Assembly (NCBI RefSeq): GCF_041435055.1
Contig: NZ_CP108002.1
Location: forward strand, 4,464,001-4,528,000
Length of the DNA: 64,000 nt
Direction: 5' to 3'
From: Streptomyces sp. NBC_00341
Lineage (GTDB): Bacteria; Actinomycetota; Actinomycetes; Streptomycetales; Streptomycetaceae
Below the pieces are notes generated by a model. That model had not been told where the DNA came from, did not search any database, and was given only the letters and a program-made list of their open reading frames with translations. This document shows, piece after piece, positions 1 to 7,939 of the stretch. Each line of letters begins with the position of its first letter. Positions within the stretch are counted from its first letter, which is position 1. A program made the position numbers and the translations under genes.

Positions 1-1118
1 TGTTCATGCAGATCGCGGCGTGGCTGACCCCGGGCGGTTCGATCCAGCACCAGGAGCAGGTGTACTGGCTGGTCAACGCGGGCATGCTGATGATCTGCAC
101 CGCGATCATCGCCGTCTGTGTCGCGCGCACGCACCGGCGCCGCCCCTGGGACGGCCTCCTGGTGGCTCTCGCACCCGCCTTCGCGCTCACCGCCACGATC
201 AACTGGGACCTGCTGGCCGTCGCCCTCACGGCCGCGGCGATGCTCATGTGGTCCAGGAGCCGGCCGCTGGCGTTCGGCATCCTGATCGGGCTGGCCACCG
301 CCGCCAAGCTGTATCCCGTGCTGCTGCTGGGACCGGCCTTCGTGCTGTGCTGGCGGGCCGCGAAATGGCGGGCGTTCTGGGTGGCGACGCTCGGCGCCGC
401 GGCCTCCTGGCTGGTCGTCAACCTGCCGGTGATGGTGTTCGCCCCCGACGGGTGGAAGAAGTTCTACACCTTCAGCGAGGAACGCTCGATCGACTTCGGC
501 TCGTTCTGGCTGATCATCACGCAGCGCACCGGTGAGTCCATCGACGTCAGCACGGTCAACACCGTCTCGACCCTGGCGACGGTCGGGCTGTGCGCCGCCA
601 TCGGCGCGCTGACACTGACGGCGCCGCGCAGGCCCCGGTTCGCGCAGCTCGCGTTCCTCGTCGTCGCGGTGTTCATCCTCGTCAACAAGGTCTACTCACC
701 GCAGTACGTGCTGTGGCTGATCCCCCTCGCCGCGCTGGCCCGGCCGCGCTGGCGGGACTTCCTGATCTGGCAGGCGTGCGAGGTCATGTACTTCCTGGGG
801 ATCTGGATGTACCTCGCCTACACGACGAGCGGCGACAAGCACCAGGGCCTGCCGACGGAGGGCTACCAGCTCGCCATCGCCCTGCATCTGCTGGGCACGC
901 TGTACCTCTGCGCCGTGGTCGTGCGGGACATCCTGATGCCGGAGCGGGACGGCGTGCGGCGCGACGGTTCGGACGACCCCTCGGGCGGGGTGCTCGACGG
1001 GGCGCCGGACGCCTTCGTGCTGGGCCGTGCGGCAGCGCACCCGCCGCGCCATGCCGCGCTCACGGTCGAGGGACCGCGCGTGGAGTGGGGCGCAGGGGGC
1101 ACGCCGGCCGCCGACTGA
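1..1118 (+). CDS. GT87/DUF2029-like membrane mannosyltransferase, 3' part
   Basis: The frame is open to the left edge of the window, so the gene starts upstream and the ATG at base 6 is internal. About 370 residues are visible. They form many hydrophobic helices separated by short loops, with a KLYP motif after a helix near residue 100 and a YSPQY motif in a late loop near residue 230. Both are typical of DUF2029/GT87 enzymes, which transfer mannose from polyprenyl-phosphate-mannose to cell-envelope glycans. The last 60 residues are a hydrophilic tail, probably cytoplasmic. The gene converges on the alanine-racemase-fold gene with a hairpin between them. The exact acceptor substrate cannot be read from the sequence. 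Confidence 0.75.
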   Translation, partial: FMQIAAWLTPGGSIQHQEQVYWLVNAGMLMICTAIIAVCVARTHRRRPWDGLLVALAPAFALTATINWDLLAVALTAAAMLMWSRSRPLAFGILIGLATAAKLYPVLLLGPAFVLCWRAAKWRAFWVATLGAAASWLVVNLPVMVFAPDGWKKFYTFSEERSIDFGSFWLIITQRTGESIDVSTVNTVSTLATVGLCAAIGALTLTAPRRPRFAQLAFLVVAVFILVNKVYSPQYVLWLIPLAALARPRWRDFLIWQACEVMYFLGIWMYLAYTTSGDKHQGLPTEGYQLAIALHLLGTLYLCAVVVRDILMPERDGVRRDGSDDPSGGVLDGAPDAFVLGRAAAHPPRHAALTVEGPRVEWGAGGTPAAD

Positions 1119-1140
1119 GCGACGGGACGGGTGAGGCGCG

Positions 1141-1169
1141 CCGGGGCCGCAGCGATGCGGCGGCCCCGG
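1141..1169. terminator. bidirectional terminator hairpin
   Basis: A perfect 10-bp GC-rich inverted repeat (CCGGGGCCGC paired with GCGGCCCCGG, loop about 9 nt) lies between the two convergent stop codons at 1118 and 1175. The position suggests it ends transcription from both sides. There is no strong T-tract, as is common in Streptomyces. Confidence 0.6.
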
Positions 1170-1174
1170 GCGGC

Positions 1175-2206
1175 TCAGCGGTCTACGAGGCGGTCGAACT
1201 GCGTGGTGGTGTGGCGCAGGTGGGCCACCAGCTCGTCGCCGACCCTCGGCTCCTCCGCGTCGGAGGGCACGAACAGGATCGACACCTGCATGTGCGGCGG
1301 CTCTGCGAACCAGCGCTGCTTGCCGGCCCAGACGAACGGCGACAGGTTGCGGTTGACGGTGGCCAGGCCGGCGCGGGCGACGCCCTTGGCGCGCGGCATC
1401 ACGCCGTGCAGCGCCTTCGGGGCCTCCAGGCCCACCCCGTGCGACGTACCGCCCGCGACGACCACCAGCCAGCCGTCGGACGCGGCCTTCTGCTGCCGGT
1501 AGCCGAACCGGTCGCCCTTGGCGACGCGCGTGACGTCGAGCACCGCGCCCCGGTACTCCGTCGCCTCGTGGTCGCCGAGCCAGAGCCGGGTCCCGATGCG
1601 GGCCCGGAACCGGGTCTGCGGGAACTGCTGCTGGAGCCGGCCCAGTTCCTCGGCCCGCAGGTGGCTGACGAACATCGTGTGCAGCGGCAGCCTGGCCGCC
1701 CTCAGGCGGTCCATCCAGGCGATGACCTCCTCGACCGCGTCCGAGCCGTCCGCGCGGTCCAGCGGGAGGTGCAGGGCGAAGCCTTCGAGGCGTACGTCCT
1801 CGATGGCGGCGTGCAGCTGCCCGAGCTCCTCCTCCTTGACGCCGTGCCGCCTCATCGAGCTCATGCACTCGATGACGACCCGGGCGCCCACCAGGGCGTG
1901 CACCCCGTCCACCGACGACACGGAACGGATGACCCGGTCGGGCAGGGGCACCGGCTCCTCACCCCGCCGGAACGGCGTGAGCACCAGCAGATCGCCGCTG
2001 AACCAGTCCTTGATCCGGGCTGCTTCGTAGGTGGTGCCGACCGCGAGCGTGTCGGAACCGAAACGGATCGCCTCGTCGGCCAGCCGTTCGTGGCCGAAGC
2101 CGTACCCGTTGCCCTTGCAGACCGGTACGAGCCCGGGGAACTGATCGAGCACGGATTTCTGGTGCGCCCGCCAGCGCGCGGTGTCGACGTACAGGGAGAG
2201 CGCCAT
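1175..2206 (-). CDS. alanine racemase N-terminal-domain protein (PLP-dependent, fold type III)
   Basis: 343-residue protein with the alanine racemase barrel signature near the N-terminus: VCKGNGYGFG, where K31 should bind pyridoxal phosphate. It matches the alanine racemase N-terminal domain. At 343 residues there is little room for the usual C-terminal beta domain that supplies the catalytic tyrosine in true Alr enzymes, so a conventional D-alanine-producing role is uncertain. It lies downstream of femX on the same strand with about 155 bp between, and its neighbour makes peptidoglycan bridges, so a cell-wall amino-acid role is plausible but inferred. The start is the ATG at 2206; no strong Shine-Dalgarno sequence is seen. 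Confidence 0.8.
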   Translation of the reverse strand: MALSLYVDTARWRAHQKSVLDQFPGLVPVCKGNGYGFGHERLADEAIRFGSDTLAVGTTYEAARIKDWFSGDLLVLTPFRRGEEPVPLPDRVIRSVSSVDGVHALVGARVVIECMSSMRRHGVKEEELGQLHAAIEDVRLEGFALHLPLDRADGSDAVEEVIAWMDRLRAARLPLHTMFVSHLRAEELGRLQQQFPQTRFRARIGTRLWLGDHEATEYRGAVLDVTRVAKGDRFGYRQQKAASDGWLVVVAGGTSHGVGLEAPKALHGVMPRAKGVARAGLATVNRNLSPFVWAGKQRWFAEPPHMQVSILFVPSDAEEPRVGDELVAHLRHTTTQFDRLVDR

Positions 2207-2324
2207 GGCCGGTCCGGAACCTTTCTGGTGGCTGCGGTGTATCAGAGGTGTGAAGAGCTACTTGAAGAGCCCATTGAAACGAATGAAGCCGGTTTCGTCA
2301 GCCTTGCGCCACGGATCGTTGTGT

Positions 2325-2351
2325 CATGGATCCGTGCGCCACGGATCCATG
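2325..2351. terminator. perfect 12-bp inverted repeat between femX and the racemase-like gene
   Basis: CATGGATCCGTG, a 3-nt CGC spacer, then CACGGATCCATG. A further partial copy (GCCACGGATC) occurs just to the left, near 2309-2318. It sits 10 bp beyond the femX stop on the transcribed strand, so it may act as a terminator. The near-palindromic BamHI-like cores could also make it a protein-binding site. No T-tract is present. Confidence 0.45.
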
Positions 2352-2360
2352 TGCCCCGGA

Positions 2361-3479
2361 TCAGCGGCGGGACATGTAGATGTCGAGCGCCTTGTGCAGC
2401 AGCTTGTTGAGGGGGAAGTCCCACTCACCGAGGTACTCCGCCGCCTGACCGCCGGTGCCGACCTTGAACTGGATCAGGCCGAAGAGGTGGTCGGTCTCGT
2501 CCAGCGAATCGGAGATCCCGCGCAGGTCGTAGACGGTGGCGCCCATGGCGTACGAGTCGCGGAGCATCCGCCACTGCATCGCGTTCGAGGGCCTGACCTC
2601 ACGCTTGTGGTTGGCCGACGCACCGTAGGAGTACCAGACGTGACCGCCGACGATCAGCATGGTCGCGGCCGCGACGTTCTCGCCCTCGTGACGGGCGAAG
2701 TACAGCCGCATCCGGTTGGGGTCCTCGTTGTTGAGGGCCGTCCACATGCGCTGGAAGTAGCCGAGCGGGCGCGGCCGGAAGTGGTCGCGCTCGGCCGTGA
2801 TCTCGTACAGCCGCTGCCACTCGGCGAGCTCGGCATAGCTGCCCTGGACGACCTCGACGCCGGCCTTCTCGGCCTTCTTGATGTTGCGCCGCCAGAGCTG
2901 GTTGAAGCCCTTGTGGACGTCTTCGAGCGAACGGTTCGCCAGCGGCACCTGGAAGATGTAGCGGGGCTGTACGTCACCGAAGCCGGCGCCGCCGTCCTCG
3001 CCCTGCTGCCACCCCATCTTCCGCAGCCGGTCCGCGACTTCGAAGGCGCGGGGCTCGATGTGGGTGGCCTCGACGTCGCGCAGGCGCTTCACGTCGGGGT
3101 CCTGGATACCGGCCTTGATCGCGTGGGCGTCCCAGCGGCGGATGACGACCGGCGGGCCCATCTTCACCGAGAAGGCGCCCTGCTGCTTGAGGTGCGTCAG
3201 CATCGGCTGCAGCCAGTCGGCCAGGTTCGGGGCGTACCAGTTGATGACCGGGCCCTCGGGAAGATAAGCGAGGTACCGCTTGATCTTGGGGAGCTGCCGG
3301 TAGAGCACCAGGCCGGCGCCGACGAGCTCGCCGTTCTTGTCGAACCAGCCCAGGCTCTCCGAGCGCCACTCGGCCTTCACATCCGCCCATGCCGGGACCT
3401 GCATGTGACTCGCCGCGGGCAGACTCTGGATGTACGCCAGATGCTGCTCTCGGCTGATGGTCCTCAGGGTCAGGCTCAT
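2361..3479 (-). CDS. femX: lipid II:glycine glycyltransferase, FemX/FemAB family
   Basis: 372-residue FemAB-type acyltransferase. The family uses aminoacyl-tRNA to add the first residue of the peptidoglycan interpeptide bridge onto lipid II at the inner membrane face. The sequence shows the two GNAT-like halves with conserved RRNIKKAEKAGVEV in the middle (near residue 190) and the late YSYGAS and YDLRGIS segments. The start is the ATG at 3479 (MSLTLRTIS), preceded by GAGGAG at proper spacing; the open frame continues upstream without coding character. Streptomyces femX lies in the same place, two genes from rpsF. It is transcribed away from the small membrane protein gene at 3671-3985, on the same strand. 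Confidence 0.88.
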   Translation of the reverse strand: MSLTLRTISREQHLAYIQSLPAASHMQVPAWADVKAEWRSESLGWFDKNGELVGAGLVLYRQLPKIKRYLAYLPEGPVINWYAPNLADWLQPMLTHLKQQGAFSVKMGPPVVIRRWDAHAIKAGIQDPDVKRLRDVEATHIEPRAFEVADRLRKMGWQQGEDGGAGFGDVQPRYIFQVPLANRSLEDVHKGFNQLWRRNIKKAEKAGVEVVQGSYAELAEWQRLYEITAERDHFRPRPLGYFQRMWTALNNEDPNRMRLYFARHEGENVAAATMLIVGGHVWYSYGASANHKREVRPSNAMQWRMLRDSYAMGATVYDLRGISDSLDETDHLFGLIQFKVGTGGQAAEYLGEWDFPLNKLLHKALDIYMSRR

Positions 3480-3670
3480 GCGGGGCGCTCCTCGGCAGGT
3501 GTGTCCCCATCGGTCAGGGGCTCCGGCTCTCGCGCCGAAGCCTACTGTGACCGGGAAGCGCGCGGTCTGGCCCTGTCGCACCCGGACGGTTCCGGCAGGT
3601 GGTACGGGGGGCGGCGCCGGGCTGCTACGCCGCCCCGGACCCGTGCCGGGCCCGCCGGATGCCGCCGGGC

Positions 3671-3985
3671 TCAGCCCACCACGCCGCCGAAGAGGCCGCC
3701 GTGGGCCATGCCGAGGAAGAACCCGATGGCGGAGGCTCCGATACCGAGGATCAGCGGGAACCTCTCCCGCGTCGTCACGGAGATGTACTGCCCGTACGCG
3801 CCTACGAGGATTCCGACGAGCCCGGCCCACGAGCTGATCAGATGCAGGCCGTGGAACCACGCCGTCACGAACGCGAGGATGCCGAGAGCCAGCGTTACCG
3901 CCACCAGGGCGTCCTGGAGCGGATGAGCCTTTCCGTCAGTGGCGAAGAGGGAGACGGACGAACGGGGTCGCACTGCGTGTGCCAT
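3671..3985 (-). CDS. small integral membrane protein
   Basis: 104 residues from the ATG at 3985, which has a perfect AGGAGG six bases upstream; this settles the start against longer options. The first 30 residues are polar. Then come three or four hydrophobic segments rich in Gly and Ala (LVAVTLALGILAFVTAWF, AGLVGILVGAYG, LILGIGASAIGFFLG). It has the look of a conserved actinobacterial membrane protein next to femX and rpsF. No catalytic motif is visible and the function is unknown. It is divergent from rpsF, sharing a roughly 280-bp intergenic region. Confidence 0.75.
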   Translation of the reverse strand: MAHAVRPRSSVSLFATDGKAHPLQDALVAVTLALGILAFVTAWFHGLHLISSWAGLVGILVGAYGQYISVTTRERFPLILGIGASAIGFFLGMAHGGLFGGVVG

Positions 3986-4265
3986 GGAGTACCTCCTGGC
4001 CGAAAGGCGGCGCATCGTGGCGCCGCTCACACCCGATGTGTACAGATTGCGTCTCCTGACCACCGGATTTCAACCGGAAGCCCGTCTACGGGTACTCTGG
4101 ACGGTCTGCACCGGTGTCTGCCCGGGCCACCCCATCTCAGCCCCTCCTTGACCGAGGGCGTTGTCAGTGGCGGCTGTTTTACTCGGAGACACTGTTGCTT
4201 ACGCATCACGACCCTCCTGCCACGGAACGACCGTGGCCGCTGAGTCCAAAGGAGGTGGGTTCCAC

Positions 4266-4556
4266 ATGCGTCACTACGAGGTGATGGTCATCCTCGACCC
4301 CGATCTCGAGGAGCGAGCAGTCTCCCCGCTGATCGAGAACTTCCTCTCCGTCGTCCGTGAGGGCGAAGGAAAGGTTGAGAAGGTCGACACCTGGGGCCGT
4401 CGTCGGCTCGCTTACGAGATCAAGAAGAAGCCCGAGGGCATCTACTCGGTCATCGACCTGCAGGCCGAGCCTGCGGTCGTCAAGGAGCTCGACCGCCAGA
4501 TGAACCTGAACGAGTCGGTCCTCCGGACCAAGGTCCTCCGTCCCGAGATCCACTGA
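4266..4556 (+). CDS. rpsF: 30S ribosomal protein S6
   Basis: 96-residue S6, starting [17 protein letters not shown], with the family's [17 protein letters not shown] region. S6 binds S18 on the platform of the small subunit. AAAGGAGG lies just upstream of the ATG at 4266. It is the first gene of rpsF-ssb-rpsR-rplI, the usual bacterial order, in which S6 and S18 are made together and SSB is co-expressed. A longer open frame upstream (from 4161) is not used, given the strong ribosome binding site. Confidence 0.98.
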   Translation: MRHYEVMVILDPDLEERAVSPLIENFLSVVREGEGKVEKVDTWGRRRLAYEIKKKPEGIYSVIDLQAEPAVVKELDRQMNLNESVLRTKVLRPEIH

Positions 4557-4630
4557 GCTTCTAGCTCAGTGGTCATCGGGTTCGAGTAGCAGCAAGCAGC
4601 CAGAAGCAATCCCCGCCGAGAGGTTCATCC

Positions 4631-5263
4631 ATGGCAGGCGAGACCGTCATCACGGTCGTCGGCAATCTCGTCGACGACCCCGAGCTGCGCTTCACCCCGT
4701 CCGGTGCGGCGGTCGCGAAGTTCCGCGTCGCGTCCACTCCCCGCATCTTCGACCGGCAGACCAATGAGTGGAAGGACGGCGAAGGCCTGTTCCTCACCTG
4801 CTCGGTCTGGCGGCAGGCGGCGGAGAACGTCGCCGAGTCGCTCACGCGAGGCATGCGCGTTGTCGTGCAGGGCCGGCTGAAGCAGCGGTCGTACGAAGAC
4901 CGCGAGGGCGTCAAGCGCACGGTCTACGAGCTGGACGTCGAGGAAGTCGGCCCCAGTCTCAAGAGCGCCACGGCCAAGGTCACCAAGACCACCGGTCGCG
5001 GTGGCCAGGGCGGCCAGGGCCAGGGTGGATACGGCGGCGGTCAGCAGGGTGGCGGTAACTGGGGCGGCGGTCCCGGTGCTGGTGGCCAGCAGGGCGGTGG
5101 CGGCGCTCCCGCCGACGACCCGTGGGCCACGAGCGCGCCGGCCGGCGGCCAGCAGGGCGGGGGCCAGCAGGGCGGCGGAGGCGGCTGGGGCGGAAGCTCC
5201 GGCGGTTCCGGCGGCTCTTCTGGAACGTCTGGCGGCGGCTACTCGGACGAGCCGCCCTTCTAA
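4631..5263 (+). CDS. ssb: single-stranded DNA-binding protein
   Basis: 210 residues. Residues 1-115 form the OB-fold ([20 protein letters not shown], then the conserved [13 protein letters not shown]). A long Gly/Gln linker follows (residues about 115-200, repeated GGQQGGG). The acidic tip DEPPF at the C-terminus docks replication and repair partners. It coats ssDNA at forks. The linker-coding DNA is a GC-rich low-complexity repeat (4995-5240) that may expand and contract. The gene lies 74 bp after rpsF, with GAGAGG upstream of its ATG. Confidence 0.97.
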   Translation: MAGETVITVVGNLVDDPELRFTPSGAAVAKFRVASTPRIFDRQTNEWKDGEGLFLTCSVWRQAAENVAESLTRGMRVVVQGRLKQRSYEDREGVKRTVYELDVEEVGPSLKSATAKVTKTTGRGGQGGQGQGGYGGGQQGGGNWGGGPGAGGQQGGGGAPADDPWATSAPAGGQQGGGQQGGGGGWGGSSGGSGGSSGTSGGGYSDEPPF

Positions 5264-5307
5264 GGGCAGCTCGTACCCCCACTTCTTGATCACACAGGAG
5301 AAACACC

Positions 5308-5544
5308 ATGGCGAAGCCGCCTGTGCGCAAGCCTAAGAAGAAGGTCTGCGCGTTCTGCAAGGACAAGACCCAGTACGTGGACTACAAGGACACGAACATG
5401 CTGCGGAAGTTCATTTCCGACCGTGGCAAGATCCGTGCCCGCCGCGTCACCGGCAACTGCACGCAGCATCAGCGTGACGTCGCCACGGCTGTCAAGAACA
5501 GCCGTGAGATGGCGCTGCTGCCCTACACGTCCACCGCGCGATAA
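5308..5544 (+). CDS. rpsR: 30S ribosomal protein S18
   Basis: 78 residues, [17 protein letters not shown], with the S18 core [15 protein letters not shown] and [10 protein letters not shown]. The CxxC pair (VCAFCK) near residue 14 plus Cys in GNC gives a zinc-ribbon-like (C+) form. Streptomyces also has C- paralogues for zinc limitation; this retains the cysteines and so is the zinc-replete version. It sits between ssb and rplI, and AGGAG precedes the start. Confidence 0.97.
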   Translation: MAKPPVRKPKKKVCAFCKDKTQYVDYKDTNMLRKFISDRGKIRARRVTGNCTQHQRDVATAVKNSREMALLPYTSTAR

Positions 5545-5562
5545 GGGAAGGGTGACCGAATC

Positions 5563-6009
5563 ATGAAGATCATCCTCACCCACGAGGTCTCCGGCCTCGG
5601 TGCTGCTGGCGACGTCGTTGACGTCAAGGACGGGTACGCCCGTAACTACCTGGTTCCGCGTGGCTTCGCCATTCGCTGGACCAAGGGTGGCGAGAAGGAC
5701 GTGGCGCAGATCCGCCGCGCCCGCAAGATCCACGAGATCGCCACGATCGAGCAGGCCAACGAGATCAAGTCCAAGCTCGAGGCCGTGAAGGTCCGTCTGG
5801 CCGTTCGCTCCGGCGACGCCGGTCGTCTCTTCGGCTCCGTCACCCCGGCCGACATCGCCTCGGCGATCAAGGCTGCCGGTGGTCCGGACGTCGACAAGCG
5901 TCGCGTCGAGCTCGGCTCGCCGATCAAGACGCTCGGCGGACACCAGGTGTCCGTGCGTCTGCACCCCGAGGTCGCTGCGAAGCTCGGCGTCGAGGTTGTT
6001 GCTGCCTGA
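5563..6009 (+). CDS. rplI: 50S ribosomal protein L9
   Basis: 148 residues, [17 protein letters not shown], with the L9 N-domain motif [17 protein letters not shown] central helix connects to the C-terminal domain ([14 protein letters not shown]). L9 binds the L1-stalk region of the large subunit and affects frame maintenance. It follows rpsR by 18 bp and is the last gene of the operon, followed directly by a strong terminator. Confidence 0.97.
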   Translation: MKIILTHEVSGLGAAGDVVDVKDGYARNYLVPRGFAIRWTKGGEKDVAQIRRARKIHEIATIEQANEIKSKLEAVKVRLAVRSGDAGRLFGSVTPADIASAIKAAGGPDVDKRRVELGSPIKTLGGHQVSVRLHPEVAAKLGVEVVAA

Positions 6010-6034
6010 TCAGGCCGCATCTCAGCAGAACAGT

Positions 6035-6066
6035 GAAGGGCCGCACCTCTTGAGGTGCGGCCCTTC
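6035..6066 (+). terminator. intrinsic terminator of the rpsF-rplI operon
   Basis: A perfect 15-bp stem, GAAGGGCCGCACCTC with its complement, and a 2-4 nt loop (TT, or CTTG if the inner pair opens). It lies 26 bp after the rplI stop. This is the clearest terminator in the window and also faces the convergent MATE gene. Confidence 0.85.
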
Positions 6067-6105
6067 GCCGTTTCCCGCTCGGGGAGCTTGCTGGACCCCG
6101 TGCCT

Positions 6106-6119
6106 GTTTCACGTGAAAC
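6106..6119. other. parS site 1 (ParB-binding centromere site)
   Basis: GTTTCACGTGAAAC, the exact 14-bp Streptomyces parS consensus, here extended to a 24-bp palindrome (6101-6124). It lies between the convergent rplI and MATE genes. ParB nucleates on such sites and organises the origin region for segregation during sporulation. Confidence 0.9.
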
Positions 6120-6142
6120 AGGCACGAGTGCGGCCGGGGGAC

Positions 6143-7489
6143 TCAGCGAGCAGCGCCGGTGACCAGCCACTTGCCCGAGCGGGTCCGCAGCCAGAGTGTC
6201 GCCATGCGAACGGCCATCATCAGCGTCATCGCACACCACAGCGCTGTCAGCCCGCCGCCCAGGGCGGGAACCAGCAGGGCCACCGGGGCGAAGACGGCCA
6301 GGGTGACGAGCATGGCCCAGGCCAGATACGGGCCGTCTCCGGCACCCATCAGCACACCGTCCAGAACGAAGACGACCCCGGAGATCGGCTGGGTCAGGGC
6401 CACCACCAGCAAGGCGGGGAAGAGGGTGTCCTGGACGGACTGGTCGCTGGTGAACAGCGGCACGAACAGCGGCCGGGCGAGAATGATCAGTACCCCGAAG
6501 AGCACGCCGGACGCGATGCCCCACTGCACCATGCGGCGGCAGGCCTCGCGTGCGCCCTTCGCGTCATCGGCTCCCAGGTACCGTCCGATGATGGCCTGCC
6601 CGGCGATGGCGATGGCGTCCAGCGCGAAGGCCATCAGGCTCCAGAGCGAGAGGATGATCTGGTGCGCGGCTATGTCGGTGTCGCCGAGCCGGGCGGCGAC
6701 GGCGGTGGCGATGAGCAGGACGGCGCGCAGCGACATCGTACGGACCAGGAGGGGAACGCCGGCCTGGGCGCTGGCCTTGATGCCGGCGACGTCGGGCCGC
6801 AGGGAGGCGCCGTGCCGTCGGGCGCCGCGGACCACCACGACGAGATAGGCCGCGGCCATCGAGATCTGAGCGATCACCGTGCCCCAGGCCGATCCGGCGA
6901 TACCGAGACCGGCGCCGTAGACGAGCCCCACGTTGAGGACTCCGTTGGCAGTGAAACCGCCGATGGCGACATAAAGCGGGGTGCGGGTGTTCTGCAGGCC
7001 CCGGAGCACCCCGGTCGCGGCCATCACGACGAGCATGGCGGGGATGCCGAGGCTGGAGATCCGCAGATAGGTGGTGGCGTAGGGGGCCGCGGTGTCGGAT
7101 GCGCCGAAGACCTCCACGAGCCAGGGGGACAGGGGGAGCGTCAGGGCGATGACCGCGAGGCCGAGCAGGATCGCCAGCCAGATGCCGTCCATGCCCTGGC
7201 GGATCGCGGAGGACAGGTCCCCGGCACCGACCCGGCGGGCGACCGCCGCTGTGGTGGCGTACGCGAGGAAGACGAAGATGCTCACGCCGGTCGTCAGGAG
7301 GGCTGCCGCGACAGCCAGGCCGGCCAGTTGAGGGGTTCCGAGATGGCCGACGATGGCGCTGTCGACCATGACGAAAAGGGGCTCGGCCACGAGCGCGCCG
7401 AAGGCGGGAACCGCGAGTGCGATGATCTCGCGGTCGTGTCGACGGCGACTGGGTGGCGGGCTCGCCGGTGCCTGGGTCATGGGGGCCAA
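6143..7489 (-). CDS. MATE family efflux transporter (DinF-like)
   Basis: 448 residues with 12 hydrophobic segments in the MATE two-lobe pattern; early motif AVPAFGALVAEPLFVMVDSA, then VGHLGTPQLAGLAVA. MATE proteins export drugs or metabolites with Na+ or H+ antiport. The N-terminal half ends near residue 215 and the second half repeats the fold. The start could be the ATG at 7489 or the one at 7480; neither changes the membrane part. A MATE gene between rplI and dnaB is the usual Streptomyces arrangement. Confidence 0.9.
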   Translation of the reverse strand: MAPMTQAPASPPPSRRRHDREIIALAVPAFGALVAEPLFVMVDSAIVGHLGTPQLAGLAVAAALLTTGVSIFVFLAYATTAAVARRVGAGDLSSAIRQGMDGIWLAILLGLAVIALTLPLSPWLVEVFGASDTAAPYATTYLRISSLGIPAMLVVMAATGVLRGLQNTRTPLYVAIGGFTANGVLNVGLVYGAGLGIAGSAWGTVIAQISMAAAYLVVVVRGARRHGASLRPDVAGIKASAQAGVPLLVRTMSLRAVLLIATAVAARLGDTDIAAHQIILSLWSLMAFALDAIAIAGQAIIGRYLGADDAKGAREACRRMVQWGIASGVLFGVLIILARPLFVPLFTSDQSVQDTLFPALLVVALTQPISGVVFVLDGVLMGAGDGPYLAWAMLVTLAVFAPVALLVPALGGGLTALWCAMTLMMAVRMATLWLRTRSGKWLVTGAAR

Positions 7490-7668
7490 TCTAATCTTCC
7501 ACAGGTAACAGATGCAATCCCCTATTGATCCTTACATGTGGAGGAGTTCGGCGTTCTGCTGCGTGTGTGTTGCCGTGATCTTGCGCCGACTCGGAAAGTT
7601 TTTCTCCCCCACAGTCGGTGGATGAGAAACATGCAGGTCAGACGGGTGATGGTGGGGGTGCTATGAGT

Positions 7669-7757
7669 TTGTCCACAGTGCTGTCCCCCGGTCCGTGCAC
7701 AGGTTCTGCGTGGTTCTCCACAGCATCTGGTCCGTCGTCCACATGCCCTGTGGATAA
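7669..7757. promoter_or_regulatory. cluster of DnaA-box-like sequences upstream of dnaB
   Basis: Four 9-mers fall within 89 bp: TTGTCCACA (7669-7677, the preferred Streptomyces box), TTCTCCACA (7714-7722), TCGTCCACA (7735-7743) and, reversed, TGTGGATAA (7749-7757, the E. coli consensus TTATCCACA). They lie in the AT-richer gap between MATE and dnaB, about 180 bp before the dnaB start. They could regulate dnaB or titrate DnaA. Binding is inferred from sequence only. Confidence 0.6.
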
Positions 7758-7939
7758 CCAGATTGGCTGACGGTGCTCCGAGGCCTAACGTGGTGCGGCG
7801 CCCCCACCCCGTTTCGGCCTGGAAACCCGGCAGAACCCGACACACCGCAACCGGAGTCGGGCGTCTTGTTTGTCGGTGCCGTGCCGTAAGAAAGAGTGGC
7901 ACGGCTAGGTCCGCGGAGCGGACGGGAGGAGGCGGCCGG

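Noticed and set aside
4558..4600. tRNA-like words AGCTCAGTGGT and GGGTTCGAGT between rpsF and ssb
   Set aside because: They are only 4 bases apart, far too close for D- and T-arms, and no acceptor or anticodon stem can be formed. They look like chance in a short gap.
4995..5240. GC-rich repeat in ssb as a possible CRISPR or regulatory array
   Set aside because: It is coding for the normal Gly/Gln linker of Streptomyces SSB, without spacers.
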